A DNA stretch of 64,000 nt from Blasia pusilla (taxonomy: Eukaryota > Marchantiophyta > Marchantiopsida > Blasiales). Where the stretch lies: the NCBI GenBank assembly GCA_050084515.1, contig CM114272.1, forward strand, positions 24,800,001-24,864,000. Direction: 5' to 3'. The number at the start of each line of letters is the position of its first letter. Position 1 is the first letter of the stretch. Positions 21,206 through 32,920 of the stretch are shown here, piece after piece. The position numbers and the translations under genes are program-made. The notes below the pieces were generated by a model. That model was given only the letters and a program-made list of their open reading frames with translations, was not told the origin of the DNA and did not search any database.

Positions 21206-22349
21206 GACTTATAAATATTCCACTTAGAAAAAAAATGAAAATTTTCCAACTTTTCATATCTCTTGTAATTTTACTTGTCTTAAAATTTTTTTAATACTTG
21301 TATTTGTTCCTGATATGTTAAAGTGATCGATTATGTGCATAGTGAGCATGCAACAAAGTGATCAGCTGTTTCCAAAATATGATTGGTCATAACCTTGTAG
21401 AACAAAATGTGATTGATTGTAGGACCATACATGTAGTATTTCCAAGAATCCTCCTACCTTATACAAAAATGTGGTCCGTTGTAGGCTAAAATTCCAAGAC
21501 TTTTATTCCTTTCTCTAGATCAAACAAGTTCATAGCTCTTTCCATGTTTCTAAGGAAGCTCTGATCAATTTAAACTATAGTTTTCTTCATGGTGCTTTTT
21601 CCGTGAAGGAAAAAATTATATACAAAATCATTTGTCTTTCCTACATCCAACCTATCCGTGTTTTCCTAAAGGTTCTACTCATGAATTCTGGAAAATAAGA
21701 ACTTCTCATTGCATCCTATGTCACATTGAAAGATGTTATGACAATGTTCTTGGGGATTCCATTAACCTTGGAAAGAATTTTATCCACACTCACCTACCGA
21801 AATACTCTCCTTATATGATCTTCTTCATCCACCATTGTAATTTTTGTAAATTCCTCAAGGTCAGAGAAATCACCCAAATTTTCAACTCTTTTTCTTTGAG
21901 GACAAGTATGATAATGTACATCAGTCAAAAAGTTCCTACAACTCTTTCAAATGTTTCATCGTCCAACGCCATTGATTATGGCATACTTTGGATCAAAATA
22001 CTTCAATGGACGTGAATGTAATTTGAACATCCTTCGCTTGATTTAGACCACATTCTTGATCGTAAATGATCACTCAACATCTCTCTCTAATTCTCAAATA
22101 AACTTGCCCATCATTCCTTTTGAAGATCTTCATAATAGATGTTCCCAACTTCAATTTTTTACGTGTAGTATCAAAATTTTCCCCATAATACTTAGAGGAA
22201 TCTTGTCCATCTTTCCTTTCCTTCAAACCTTTCAAAGAAATTGGTGTTGATGATCAACCATATTGTTCTTTTTGGAAACAAATTCAAGAAAAAAGGCATT
22301 CTCCCCAAGACAATATTGTAGATTATTACGTCCCCTATATTAAAATAGC
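21206..22349. other. Possible upstream/downstream decay of a transposon gene
   Basis: AT-rich, with scattered minus-strand segments that may continue the DUF7869-like pseudogene at 22,350-22,960, but no motif can be named. The 127-codon plus-strand frame at 21,632-22,015 has no recognisable content. Confidence 0.35.
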
Positions 22350-22960
22350 ATCATCTTCAACTTTCTTGATTTAGAATGGGCTTTGGAAAGTGAGGTCTTT
22401 AAAGTTGTTTGATTGGAAAAGTTGGAAAATCCAATAGAAACATCTCAAAATCATATGTCTATTTCAAAAAAGTGATCAAAGATTTAGGGGAAAAAGATTA
22501 GTCAATAATCTTCTCCAATGAATTCAAATAGTAGGTATTCTTGTGATAAAGATCTTGGAAGAATTCAAATCAATTGAACATTTGATTAATCTGATCATAA
22601 GTGTGTTCAACCATGAGAAATCCAGTTTTCAATTTACATAACACCTCTTTCTCCACTCACATATTAAGATACGTAAGTAAATACTTAGTTTTATTTTCTT
22701 GTATAGTGTTGTCAAGCTGCAAGTAGAGGCCAAGAGGAATGTTTTCTTTCCCATGCTTTGACAATATTATGGTGAAGTGTACGATCAAATTTATATCGTT
22801 ACAAATATTGTGATAATTATAAAAACCCATGGATAACAAATTTTCGTTCAAGATAAAGCAGCCCACGACATGAGCAGATATGAAATACTTCTCTATATTA
22901 TTGGTTACACGAATGAAATAAATAAATACTTCCCCTCTAGATTTAATGCATCCCATCAAT
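22350..22960 (-). pseudogene. DUF7869-like transposon-associated protein remnant
   Basis: The minus strand reads LYLQLDNTIQENKTKYLL (frame 22,959-22,657), then after a stop VEKEVLCKLKTGFLMVEHTY and DQINQMFN. I recognise the pattern 'LxxQxDNxxxENKNxxx(L/F)xxL' followed by 'GFLxVGHTHxDIDQxF', typical of DUF7869-type proteins that are common in mosses, lycophytes, algae and some animals, often in high copy number. The acidic and His residues of the second motif are partly retained (EHTYDQINQ for GHTHEDIDQ). Three or more in-frame stops make it a pseudogene. Family name is from memory and needs a profile search. Confidence 0.6.
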
Positions 22961-23979
22961 AACCACTACAACATACTTTTTGGATGAAACTCTCTTTCAT
23001 ATGTTGATTTCGGTGTGTAGGTAACACCAATATTTAATTTTCTATGCTACCATTTAATTATGATTTTTTTAGACTATCTGACAATCTTGATCTTGAAACA
23101 AAGCGTACCATAACTGATCACTTTTGATCGTCACTTTAAAATGATAAGTTGTAGGAATCTTCTTCCAAACAATGTTCACATCACTATTGTAGCTCAAAAT
23201 TGGTTGTTTGTAGCACTATCCTAAACAAAGTTTCCTATGATCAATCATATTTTGTTTTAATTCTGTAATGACTTAGAGTGATCGCTTACAAGGACTCATC
23301 TTTTGAAATGGTTCTTATGACTGATCATTTGACAACATCAAATTATGTACATCATCAACCTATTTTATTGTACCAAAATTCCAAAATGGAATCGTATGCC
23401 AACATGTAGTGTCACAATAATCAGGCATAGTATGTTTTAGGTATCTTTCCCTCCATGTTGTAGCTTTTCCCTCCATGTTGTAGCTCAAAAAATACTGGTC
23501 GTAGGATAAGTCCATTGTATGATGTATTCGACATCATAATTCAAAGTATTGAGTATGACCGATGTACCTAGGGCCGTTTGGCCCTTTTTTGGGTCCATTT
23601 TCCCTTCAACAGTGGTGTGTTTCATCGTTGATATGACTCCCCACGCTGGTCGTTTATCCATCACCGTTGTATGATTGACGATTATAAGGGATTTTTGCTA
23701 CTATTTTGCAACCGACACCAACAACACAGGAGGATCTGCTAGCCAACGATGATAGGAGAGGCATCGATTGATGGGGTTGAGTCTAGGATTGCAATATGAG
23801 ATGCTTATTAAGTGGTTGCAACTCTCCGACGATCGGGTACTATGCTACTATGCCAATTGCGATGTGTCGCTTGTGATTGTACCGTACGGTCTCGATCGCG
23901 CAGCCGCACTAGCATTAAGCAGGAGAGTGTGGATTTCTAATAAAGGAGGGGATGTCGCAAATTTTTTCATCCCATCATC
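22961..23979. other. No recognised gene
   Basis: AT-rich to 23,560, then mixed. The 104-codon frame at 23,768-24,082 (plus) has no recognised motif. CTTTCCCTCCATGTTGTAG is duplicated at about 23,448 and 23,468. Confidence 0.4.
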
Positions 23980-24600
23980 AAGAGTTGTGTCAAGCCGTGA
24001 GTGCCGCACTGTACTACGGTACCCACACGACACATCGAGGAGGTTTGAGCATCATCAACTCCGAGGGATTATGGCTTGCTGACTAGAGATTTTATTGTTA
24101 AAATTGAGCTGGGGTGGAGGCTTGCAGTTGCTCAGGAGTAACAACAACATATTTTTTCAGGTAACTTATTCTAGTCTTTATCTTACACGTGTGAGAGATT
24201 TTAGATGTTATTGTGTTAGGTATTTGGGATATTCGGGTTTGGATGGATGCTAAGAGAATCCTTGATGTATGTGGTTAGGGGACATAGACCTATGTGGGAT
24301 GTCCAAAGTTGAGGGTATGGTATGTCCATGAGACTTATATCTAATTTGCCACACAATGCCGCTTGTCTTAGTCAGAGGGAGTGTAGATTGAGTGCTGTAT
24401 ATGTTAATTAGTTGTGAGTGATTGAGGGATTACTCATAAGAATGAGAGGGATCATGTGAGGGGGAACAAGGATCATTATAGCATCTTTTCGAGACTTTGA
24501 GAGGCAAGGTGGTATGTCTGAGAGTAGTTATAGAGGTTTCACGAGGAATGGTGAGAGGTTTTGAGAGTCTTTACATAAGGGATGAGATTATCTCAACCTC
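23980..24600. repeat. Dispersed repeat R3, copy 1
   Basis: Matches 63,410-64,000: ATCGAGGAGGTTTGAGCATC versus ATTGAGGAGGTTTGAATATT, GTGGTTAGGGGACATAGAC, GTGGGATGTCCAAAGTTGAG, and GAGGTTTTGAGAGTCT near the end. It probably belongs to a larger transposon: the following 24,600-24,960 has longer frames that read through on the plus strand (SQPPFVSSSNQGEGR, DPTVWAYKMDDLGRGSC) but match nothing I know. Confidence 0.6.
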
Positions 24601-25463
24601 CTTTTGTATCGTCCTCAAACCAAGGAGAGGGTAGAGTAGAGGATTTGGTTAATGAATCACCGCACATGTTGAGTGATCCTACCGTTTGGGCGTACAAGAT
24701 GGACGATCTAGGTAGAGGATCATGTAGGTTTTCATGAGTTGTGGATACCATAGAGTTAGACAATTTAATTATAGATTTTAGGAGTTGGTATGATTTACAA
24801 AAGGTTACAAACTCTAGAGAGTTCAACCTCTTCATAGCATAAAGCGAGATGTTCCAACATCTAGGACAATAACCCTGAGTTTTCCCATAGGTATGTGTAT
24901 GAGATTGAGGCTTGAATACTCTACTATGATCCACATTAGGTGTCATGGCTTGAGCCATTTCTAGATGAGGAGGAGGAGGAGGAGGAGGAGGAGGGGAGGA
25001 GGAGTTAGGGGAGTGAACTTCCTCTTCCGTTAGTAAGAGTAAGGGAGCGGTGAGTTGGATTGGGGAAATTGCATCATCCAGTTAGGGTTGTCATAGGTTC
25101 AACCTAGGGGTTGAGTTCTTCGTGGAGTTGTGGAGGAACTACTAAGAGGTAAGGACAAATAAGTTCTAGAACATCCATGACTTGCAAAACCCTTAAGTGG
25201 GAGAGTTTGCAAGAGGCTTTTACTTGCGTGGGTCATTTCATTAGTGTCACTTATGGGATGATAGAGGCCCAAACCGTTTGGCATGATATGGGATGTTGGA
25301 ATGAAACATGCGGAAATGGGTGAGTTCAATAGGTCACACTTACTCTTCTGATCTGCATCCAAACACACTAAGTCTCTTATTAGTCTTAGTTTGAGTCAAG
25401 CACCTTTCCAACTCACCAAGTTCTCAACTCAACCATACATCAATCTCAACAAGTACTAACTCC
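24601..25463. other. Unassigned, continuation of R3; GAG triplet run
   Basis: Contains a (GGA)n run at 24,967-25,000 and scattered reading frames on both strands without recognised motifs. It may be the decayed coding part of the R3 transposon; the second R3 copy runs off the end of the window, so this cannot be tested here. Confidence 0.4.
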
Positions 25464-25940
25464 TAAGGTTGCACAGAAATGGACAAGTCCAAAAATGTCC
25501 ACAAACATGCCGCCGGGGTATTTGCAACCCACATCTAAGCATGCAAAGCTTCTGGCGTAGACTTGAGATTGCGGAGCCCATCTCGGTTTGATGGCCTATG
25601 TGCAGCTAGTCATAGGCTAGTAGGGCGGGTTAATATGGTACCCATTGGACAAGCTCATGGCTTGCACATGGTGGGCTCAAGACCTATGTGCCATGAGGGC
25701 CTTAAATGGGCTTGAGCTTGCCCAATTGGGGATGATCCGGCCTTGTGGGCGTGGCTACGTGGTACTATAGGCTACGCGCAGGTCACAAAATTGGTGCAAG
25801 CTCGGCCAACCCGAGTCTACACCACGAGCTCGACATGCTTGGATACTCACACTTGCACCGACGTGTCCGTCCTAGAGACAAATGCAAGTCCGCGGACATG
25901 GAAATATTGGCGGACATGAAATCTTTCTATGTGCAAGCCT
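25464..25940. mobile_element. hAT-like element, GC-rich type
   Basis: Left end TAAGGTTGCACAGAAATGG, right end CTATGTGCAAGCCT. Flanks ACTAACTC and ACCAACTT agree at 6 of 8 bases. The interior has GGGCTTGAGCTTGCCC and GTCCGCGGAC near the right end. An odd second GTTTGCAACCC-like motif lies near the left end. No coding. Confidence 0.6.
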
Positions 25941-25974
25941 ACCAACTTCTCACTTCGCAACTTACAAAACTCTT

Positions 25975-26480
25975 CTAAGACTTGGGATAGACTTTCTAGG
26001 TAGTCAAGGCACCTAAAACGACGCTTGCATGCCTAGCGATCCCAACTATGAAATGAACCTTGAATGAGTCCCTAATCAAGATCCAAGAATTGAGTCTCAA
26101 GTTGGATTCCAAGGGAGATCTCCAAAATTCACTCCCTTGGACTTGGCTTGGTGTTTGCGACCTAATGTCAAACTCCCCATCGATTCTGTGCCCTTGGTTT
26201 GTCCATTGGCTCCCCAAAGTTACGTTCGAGTCCCAACTATCCTCGAAGACTCTCCCCCCTTGTATATATTTTTGAGGTTCTCTGACCTCTCCTTACCTTT
26301 GGAAAAGTACTCTCGGGCCGCTCCTTTTGGCCCTCAACCCAATTGTCCTTCCGACAATTTTTGGGCAGTTTCTCAATCTCTACTTATGTATTTTTCAAGA
26401 TATTTGATGCGTTAGAATTGGATTTGCATAAGCTATCCAATGCCACCTTATTTCTTCCACATGCATCTTGGGTCTTATGA
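25975..26480. repeat. Dispersed repeat R1, copy
   Basis: GACTTGGGATAGACTTTCTAG, CACCTAAAACGACGC and TGCATGCCTAGCGATCCCAAC match 62,590-62,670 closely, and CATAAGCTATCCAATGCCACC matches CATAAGCTTTCCAATGACACC at 63,050. No protein. Confidence 0.65.
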
Positions 26481-26528
26481 AATACCAAAGGCTGGTCAAG
26501 TTTCAATTTCGGTTCTCTAATTCCAATT

Positions 26529-26554
26529 ATGGACTTTGTCCACATACAACCTTG
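26529..26554. mobile_element. Right-end fragment of a hAT-like element
   Basis: ATGGACTTTGTCCACATACAACCTTG is the right terminus of the family without its left partner; the R1 sequence stops just upstream. A truncated copy. Confidence 0.5.
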
Positions 26555-26559
26555 GACGG

Positions 26560-27720
26560 AGATGCCCATAGATCCACGATAGAGCATGCCACGGTTTCTC
26601 TAGGTGTTGTTTTGCTAGATAATTGGGGAGATATTTTCCATTTGGTCAGTCTAGGAGGTAAAGTGTTTAATCTATAAAGCATCTTACTGGATTTAGCAGC
26701 GCAAACCTTTATATTGGAAAAGACGGCATTTACAAGATTGGGCTTGACGAGGCCAATCTAGGATGTTGTCGTATCAAGAGGTTTTTCTTTGAAGAATGAC
26801 GGACGTTCTAGGTATGGCAATCTTTGATGCAAGATGAATTCTCTTATAATTTTTCCTGTTCATTACAAAATTACAACATATACTCTCTATTCTCTCACAA
26901 TATGATACAAGTAGTAGTGTCGAGGCAATCACATGTTTATAGCACGTAACCTCAAAATTCCTAATTATCAAGTCTCTCTAAACTACTTTTTGTTTGTATA
27001 CAAGGAAAATGCCACAACTAATTTGGAATGCTATTTACAGCCATAGATTGCTAAATAAGAACATACAAAGTACAATCCCAAGTCCTTCCGTATATGACAA
27101 TGGGAAGTATCATCGGAGTTGGTGACTGCATAACTTGGATCATGAACACCTTTCCAAAGTGATAGACTAGATAACGAGTAAATGAATGCTTATCTACAAA
27201 AAGGACCTTTACATGATATGGGTTAACAAAAGGGAAGTTACGTACCACTCGAGATTTACCTCTATCCATAATTAACAAATATCATCTACCTTCCTCTCTT
27301 GGTCTACAAAATTTTCGATAATGGATAATCCTTATACATATTCCCTTGGATTCATAGAAGACAAATTTCCCAAAAACAAGTCTACACTCGTTAATTTTTA
27401 ACTCTTCAAGAATGGATTATAGGTGAGTTTTTCTCCCAAAAGAGAAATCCATCCTCATTGGAAGAGTAACCAAGTCCATGCATTACATCAAGAATGAAAA
27501 AGAGACTCTTCTAAGTCTCTCAAAATCAGTCACCTCCACACTTATCAAACTATCAAACTCCTCAAGAATAGACCATGGCCAAGATATTCTCCGAAGATGA
27601 ATAATCCACTCTTATTGGACGACCAAGCAAACCTAATACCATCCATTCAAGAGTGACAAGAGAAACTCGAGAGATGAAGTTCAAGGTCTTTATATACTCA
27701 TAAAGAATCCACAATAGTAC
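26560..27720 (-). repeat. Dispersed repeat R4, copy 1
   Basis: Matches 60,640-61,650 along its length (AGGTTTTTCTTTGAAGAA, CTTTGATGCAAGATGAA, TTTATATACTCATAAAGAATCC). Both copies lie on the 3' side of minus-strand gypsy remnants (integrase at 28.2-28.9 kb, gag at 61.7-62.2 kb), so R4 may be the LTR or 3' region of that gypsy family. A minus-strand frame at 27,278-27,051 (75 codons; NPYHVKVLFVDKHSF, TRYLVYHFGK, VMQSPTPMILP, ending TLYVLI) is kept in the other copy with the same stop. Confidence 0.6.
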
Positions 27721-28234
27721 AAAATAATATTAATTTTATCTTGTGCCACATGGCATTCTCTTAAAGTTTAGCCCATCCCCTTTGGACACAAGTAGATTAC
27801 CTTTTATCTCTTCCTTGAAGATCATCATTACCCTATTCCATCTTTTATCAACTATCTTAACCTTGACTTCTTCACCTACTTAGCTTTATTATCATTAATA
27901 CATAAATCCACTATTTTACTTATATATTTTCCATATTTTATTTATGACTTATTTTCTTAGAGTTCGGCTCGCACAAATGAAACACCATTTAGAGGTTTAA
28001 ACATGAAAATTTATTTTCTTAAGCTAATCACTCAATACTTATAAAATTCTCTCTAACATCAATAAGAGTGAAATGTACATGTCAAATCATTTTATTACAC
28101 GACATTCATCCCCTCTAAACCTGCATATCCTTTGGTATATGCAAAAACATCAACACTTCTTACTATATTTCTCAAACTTATTTTGATTATTGCTCTATCT
28201 TTCAAAAGATTTCAAAAGTCTACGGCAAATCTTA
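27721..28234. other. No recognised gene
   Basis: AT-rich sequence between the R4 repeat and the integrase remnant; may be 3' untranslated region of the same element. Confidence 0.4.
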
Positions 28235-28884
28235 ACCCTTTTAAGTGCAACGGGCAGCTTGAGAATTATGCCATCTAACTCACGTATTTTGTAAATGGCA
28301 TTGTCAAAATAAAGACTAACCTAAACATATGGACCAAACCAACAGCAACCAAACTTCTTAATAATACTATGTTGGTTGTTGAGGCTATTTTCGTACACCA
28401 AGACCCAATCTCCTTATCTTCTAGGCTCCTTTCAGAGTCGATGGATTTTATCAAAACGCTCCTTATTTCTCATCCTTGCTTCCTTCATTTGACTAATGCT
28501 TCTCTCATATCCTCTTCACCTCACTCTAGTTGCTAAATTCCAAGCACGCGTAGCTCTTCCCTATCTAGCCCGTCCTCTCACGGTAATCCCATCAAAGTGG
28601 GAAATTCGAATATCTCCTTGTACTTGTCATCAACTCGATATGTAGGCATGTGCTTTGAGGGTTCTATCCGCCCTTAAAGCAAATGGAATCAATCTAGGCC
28701 AATCATATTGAGCAACAATATCCTCTAAAATAAAATGACATACATGCTTTGTTGTTTTAGCTCGTAAAGCCCTCCCTTCCATAAAGTTAGAAAACTCTTC
28801 TTGTTCTAGGATCAAGTAGTGCATTCCCCAAAGTCCTGGTGGCATAGCAACTAGATCTACTTTCCATTGATGATGAATAGACAA
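28235..28884 (-). pseudogene. Ty3/gypsy integrase remnant with internal deletion
   Basis: The minus strand reads KVDLVAMPPGLWGMHYLILE, FSNFMEGRALRAKTTKHVC and FILEDIVAQYD, which is the start of a Ty3/gypsy integrase core with the first catalytic Asp. It then jumps directly to DWPRLIPFALRADRT, a block that normally lies some 100 residues later, so the central part with the other catalytic residues is deleted. Downstream, in shifted frames, are NKERFDKIHRL, GDWVLVYENSLNNQHS, WFGPYV and YKIRELDG, the C-terminal chromatin/DNA-binding end of the integrase. Different subfamily from the 34-44 kb element. Confidence 0.8.
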
Positions 28885-29409
28885 AGGGTATGTAGGTTTA
28901 AATCCTTAATTTTTTATTATTGCATCAAAAAATTCATAAAAATATGGCCTTGTAAGCTAGCCTCGCCTTGAGAATTTGAAATTAGAAGGGAAGGAAGTGT
29001 TTCATTAGAACCAAAAGATAAACTCTTCATAAGGTAGTTCGGGAACATAACCATCAAAGTGGGGTTGAGAATAGACATGGAATGTGAATACTTAAAGGTT
29101 GAGCAAGATATCGAACCATGATGATTTTTGCAAGTTAGAAATTTCAACAAAGCTGCGAAAATAATTTCTTGTATCAGACAAAGAAAAGAAATTATAAAAC
29201 TTCCATTCATTTTATCTTTAAGTTATGAGAAGGATGCATTTTCACTACTTTATTATATAGTCTATTTCACTACTTTTTTTAAAATTAAATGACCATGTCC
29301 ATGTATTTTATTAATTTAGGATTTACACCTAAGTGGATCCACACTTTATTGCGTACTTAAAAAGAAGTGTTTAGAATTACAATTTATTTCATAAATTTTT
29401 AAATATGAA
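28885..29409. other. No recognised gene
   Basis: A 97-codon minus-strand frame (29,210-28,917) has no recognised motif. It may be decayed polyprotein upstream of the integrase remnant. Confidence 0.4.
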
Positions 29410-29745
29410 ACAACCAGTTAAAAAAGTGGAATATTTGTTATATGAAATAAATGTCATCGTGTCTCCGTTAAAGACCCTAAATATATACATATATAAACCG
29501 AGAACAAATCACTACCACAACACACTAGATTTAAAAAGGTGGAATATGCGTTCTCTCCCCGACCTCAAACTGCCCCCACCGTGTGTTCATTAGAGACTCT
29601 CAATTTGTAAAACATAAAATCTAACAAACAAATCACCACCACGCTGAACCAGTTTAAAAAAGATGGAATATGTGTTCTCTCCCCGACCTCAAAGTACCTG
29701 CGTCCTGTGTCTCCCTCAGTGACTCTAAATTCCTCCTTTCGGAAG
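29410..29745. repeat. Tandem repeat, three diverged units of 113-124 bases
   Basis: The phrase AAAAA-GTGGAATAT (29,421), AAAAAGGTGGAATATGCG (29,534) and AAAAAAGATGGAATATGTG (29,657) marks three successive units, each followed by CTCCCCGACCTCAAA or a diverged form and an AATCACTACCAC-like segment. Diverged by base changes and small indels. Confidence 0.65.
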
Positions 29746-31620
29746 GGAAGCACAATCGAGATCCTAGACCGCTAGACCTATCCCAACTCCCCGCGTGTTT
29801 CAAGGAGATTAGAGCAGGCTTGTTCGCGTTCTCTCTCCAAGTTTGGACAGAAAAGATAGTAGAATCCTTGAAACGCGGGGGAACGAAGCAAATTTTTATC
29901 CACAGCAGCAAAGGTTTTGTCTCTTCTTCGGCCTCCTTCTATCGTCAAAGTGAAAAAGCACATTGTCGAAAAAGAAAGCAGCAAAGGTTCTGTCTCTTCT
30001 TTGGCCTCCTTCTATCGTCAAAGTGAAAAAGTACTGGAGGGCTCCTATCACTTTCTCTCGCCAAATAAACGTCCGCAGTGACGAGGCCAAATTTAGGTCT
30101 TTGTTTCAAATCTCAATCAGATCTGCGCCGTCTCCTCCTCCCTTGTCCCGACTCCCGACGAACTTCCCACATGTACCTGACATTAAAGCAACGCTTTGTG
30201 CTCCCTCATAAGAGGTCTATCCGAATTGAGACGATACGCAGTCCGTCGTTGGCCATGTCTGCCTCGTTTACGCAAACTCGACTGCCGCTGTATATTAGCA
30301 ACATGGCTTTCGTGCTATTCCAACAGGGCTACACTCTCTTCCCCCACGCACTGAACCGCCGTCCGGTCACGTGGATAGCTTTTATTAATCTTGAAATCCG
30401 CACATGTGGATTTCAAAGATTATATTTAAGAAAATAGTAGAAATTGGTAATCCTTTTTGGGACGTCTAGTCGTCGTTTGGAAAAACGGCATACTCATTAC
30501 TGGATGGATTCCCTCACCATGACGTCCATGAGTGATCCGGACTTGCCGTGAGCTAGACCAGAGCCGAATCCACCCACTGACGAGCACCCTTAATTGCTCC
30601 AGTGCAATGCACCTGCCCTGGGCGGCGTGGCGGGTTGGCTACGGACGGCCTCGACACAACAACGAGTCGTGAGAAGAATCCTTCCGTCCTTTTGGGAGAA
30701 AGCTCTTCGTGGACGGTTGTGCAGACACCTGCGTACTTTTCCAGTTCTACTTCACGCATCCGAGATTCGGAACCGAACTGCCGAACATGTCCTGTTCGCG
30801 TGGGTACGAAGTCCCCTGTGTGAGACTACCTGCAGTCGTGGGGCCCTTCGAGGTTCTCAGAACTCACTACGAGTACTCATCGGCCACATGCGTTCCCAGG
30901 TCAGTTTCCAAGCGCTGAGTCATGCCCAGAAAGGAGAGAAAAGAAACGGCCCCACCAGAAACCCTTGATCTCGTAAGAGGAGAGAACGAACGGACACTCT
31001 TGGACCCGTACATGATTCTTCGACTCCAAGTAGCGCCTGCAGCAATGTTTCCAATCCGTCTCACTGTTCGAAGAAATTCCGCGTGAAGGCATTCCACGCA
31101 TCGGCATAAAACAACTAGAAAACACGATTGGACAATTGGCTAGAAATGTAGCCTCATCCTATGACTTCAAACATGCCGTCGCGGCGCAATGTTGGCATCT
31201 TTCGAATGTATTCTACTGCTCCTCTTGCTTTCTATTGAGGTCCCCTTTTGGCTTCTCGTGTATGACATTTAATGGTCCACGAGTAATTTGTTGCAGGTGG
31301 GAAGCACTTACCACTCTTTGGAAATGGAAGGTTCATTCTCTCTCTTTTGCGGGCTATGAATCCATATGGATATACAATGCATGAAGGCATAAGTGATTTA
31401 TGTAAACCAAAACTGTTGTGAGAAATCAAATGATACAGATAACTCACCTCGAATTTTCCTCAATTTGCGACAATAGCTTCACCACTTCACCCATGGATAT
31501 ATTTTATAGCAGGTCCACCACATCTCCTTTGGCGTCTCTAAGTCTTGTCTCCTCTCACCCTACTCTTCAGTTTTATGAGAAAGCATCCGACCATGTTTGG
31601 ATTGGAAAGCTCTAATGTCA
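29746..31620. other. GC-richer unassigned stretch
   Basis: Unlike the flanks, this stretch is moderately GC-rich and I found no second copy. It contains a 73-base tandem duplication (29,905-29,960 and 29,978-30,033, GCAAAGGTTTTGTCTCTTC). Several 60-124-codon frames overlap on both strands (for example 30,594-30,968 plus) and none shows a known motif. Its composition resembles the region upstream of the mARC gene, so a promoter/5' gene end or decayed gene is possible. Confidence 0.35.
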
Positions 31621-32537
31621 ACAAATATGTGTGGATGGTAGAGGAGGTCCAATCTTACAAAAAAGGTCCATACACATATTAAATCTACTCTAATATTAAG
31701 AAGTGTTCACTATAAAAAGATCTACTAATTTTAAAGGGGCTTCCTTTTTCAAGAAGGGCTTCCCTTCTTTGGGAAAAGAACTACCAAAAAAGTGAACCCC
31801 TCCCCTGCCCCACCTCCTTCTCAAAATTTAGAATATATATGTAAGAGTAAAATATGAATGGTGTGGTGTGGGAACCCACATTGGAGATACCGTGATCATA
31901 ATTCTAGAATTGAGAATCGTTTGTACTTGATCAAGTTTCATGATGGGCTTGTAGGGGGGAAAATCATTCACAAAAATGTAAAACCAAGTTAAAGGCATGA
32001 AGTAATAAAATTCTATGATGTATACCTTATGCTAGCTTTAACACGAAATTCATAAATAGTGGGAGCCTCAACTTCCTCTTTCGGAAGTAGATTCACAACT
32101 TGAGGAAGATTCTTCAAAACCATTTTTGCATGCCTTCTTCTATGTTCTTATGTTCGTGCAACTTGAAGCTTAGCATGTGACCGCTACGGGTTAGATAAAA
32201 GAGGAAGACTAAAAAATACTTATAAAAACCAAGAAATTATTATGAAAATATAAGAAAATAAGACATTCAAAGTCAACGAAAAGAAAGAATAATATGTGAT
32301 TTATTTGATAATGAAACATGCGAAGGAGGCCGTAGATGATGTAATGAGAATTGTAGCATAAATATTCCCATTTGCAAGAGCTACAATCAACCTAGATAGA
32401 AAAAATAGAAAAGAAAGTAACTTGTTCATAATAGGAAAATTCCATTCTAGATATGTAGTTACATAACATAGAAATGTTATTGATAAGTAAAAACTCTATG
32501 TTATCTTCATCATGGGAGTCATTAATGATGGTAGCTC
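31621..32537. other. No recognised gene; partial repeat
   Basis: 31,730-31,830 (GGGCTTCCTTTTTCAAGAAG, CTTCTTTGGG) resembles 46,060-46,110, a short dispersed repeat. The rest is AT-rich with no recognised feature. Confidence 0.4.
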
Positions 32538-32795
32538 AATGGGTTTGGAAGTCTAAAATACCGTCAAGACAAATGTTTAAGTCACACAAAAAATTTAGAG
32601 TATGCATACATGAAGTGCATCACATAATTGTTGCAAGTTGAATGGGTTTGGAAGTCTAAAATACCGTCAAGACAAATGTTTAAGTCACACAAAAAATTTA
32701 GAGTATGCATGCATGAAGTACATCACGTAATTGTTGCAAGTTGAATGGGTTTGGAAGTCTAAGACATTGGCAAGACAAATGTTAAGACTTGCAAC
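32538..32795. repeat. Tandem repeat, 103-base unit, 2.5 copies
   Basis: AATGGGTTTGGAAGTCTAA starts at 32,538, 32,641 and 32,744, exactly 103 bases apart. The first two units differ at a few positions; the third is partial and more diverged. Confidence 0.9.
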
Positions 32796-32920
32796 AATTA
32801 TGATAAACTATCCAAAGTTTGCAAACATGATTATGGTATCATTATATCAAAATAAGGCTAAGCCTTCTTACACTTGAGACGAAAAAGTTGCAAAATAAAG
32901 TAAAAATCACCCATCTCAAA

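Noticed and set aside
23848-24082. Overlapping frames on both strands near 23.8-24.1 kb as a gene
   Set aside because: No motif, and the region merges into repeat R3.
29654-30437. Candidate gene from overlapping 118-119-codon plus-strand frames
   Set aside because: The frames change at a 73-base tandem duplication and have no motif or plausible splice chain that I could support.
32538-32795. Possible CRISPR-like array
   Set aside because: Contiguous 103-base units without spacers are a plain tandem repeat, and the DNA is plant nuclear.
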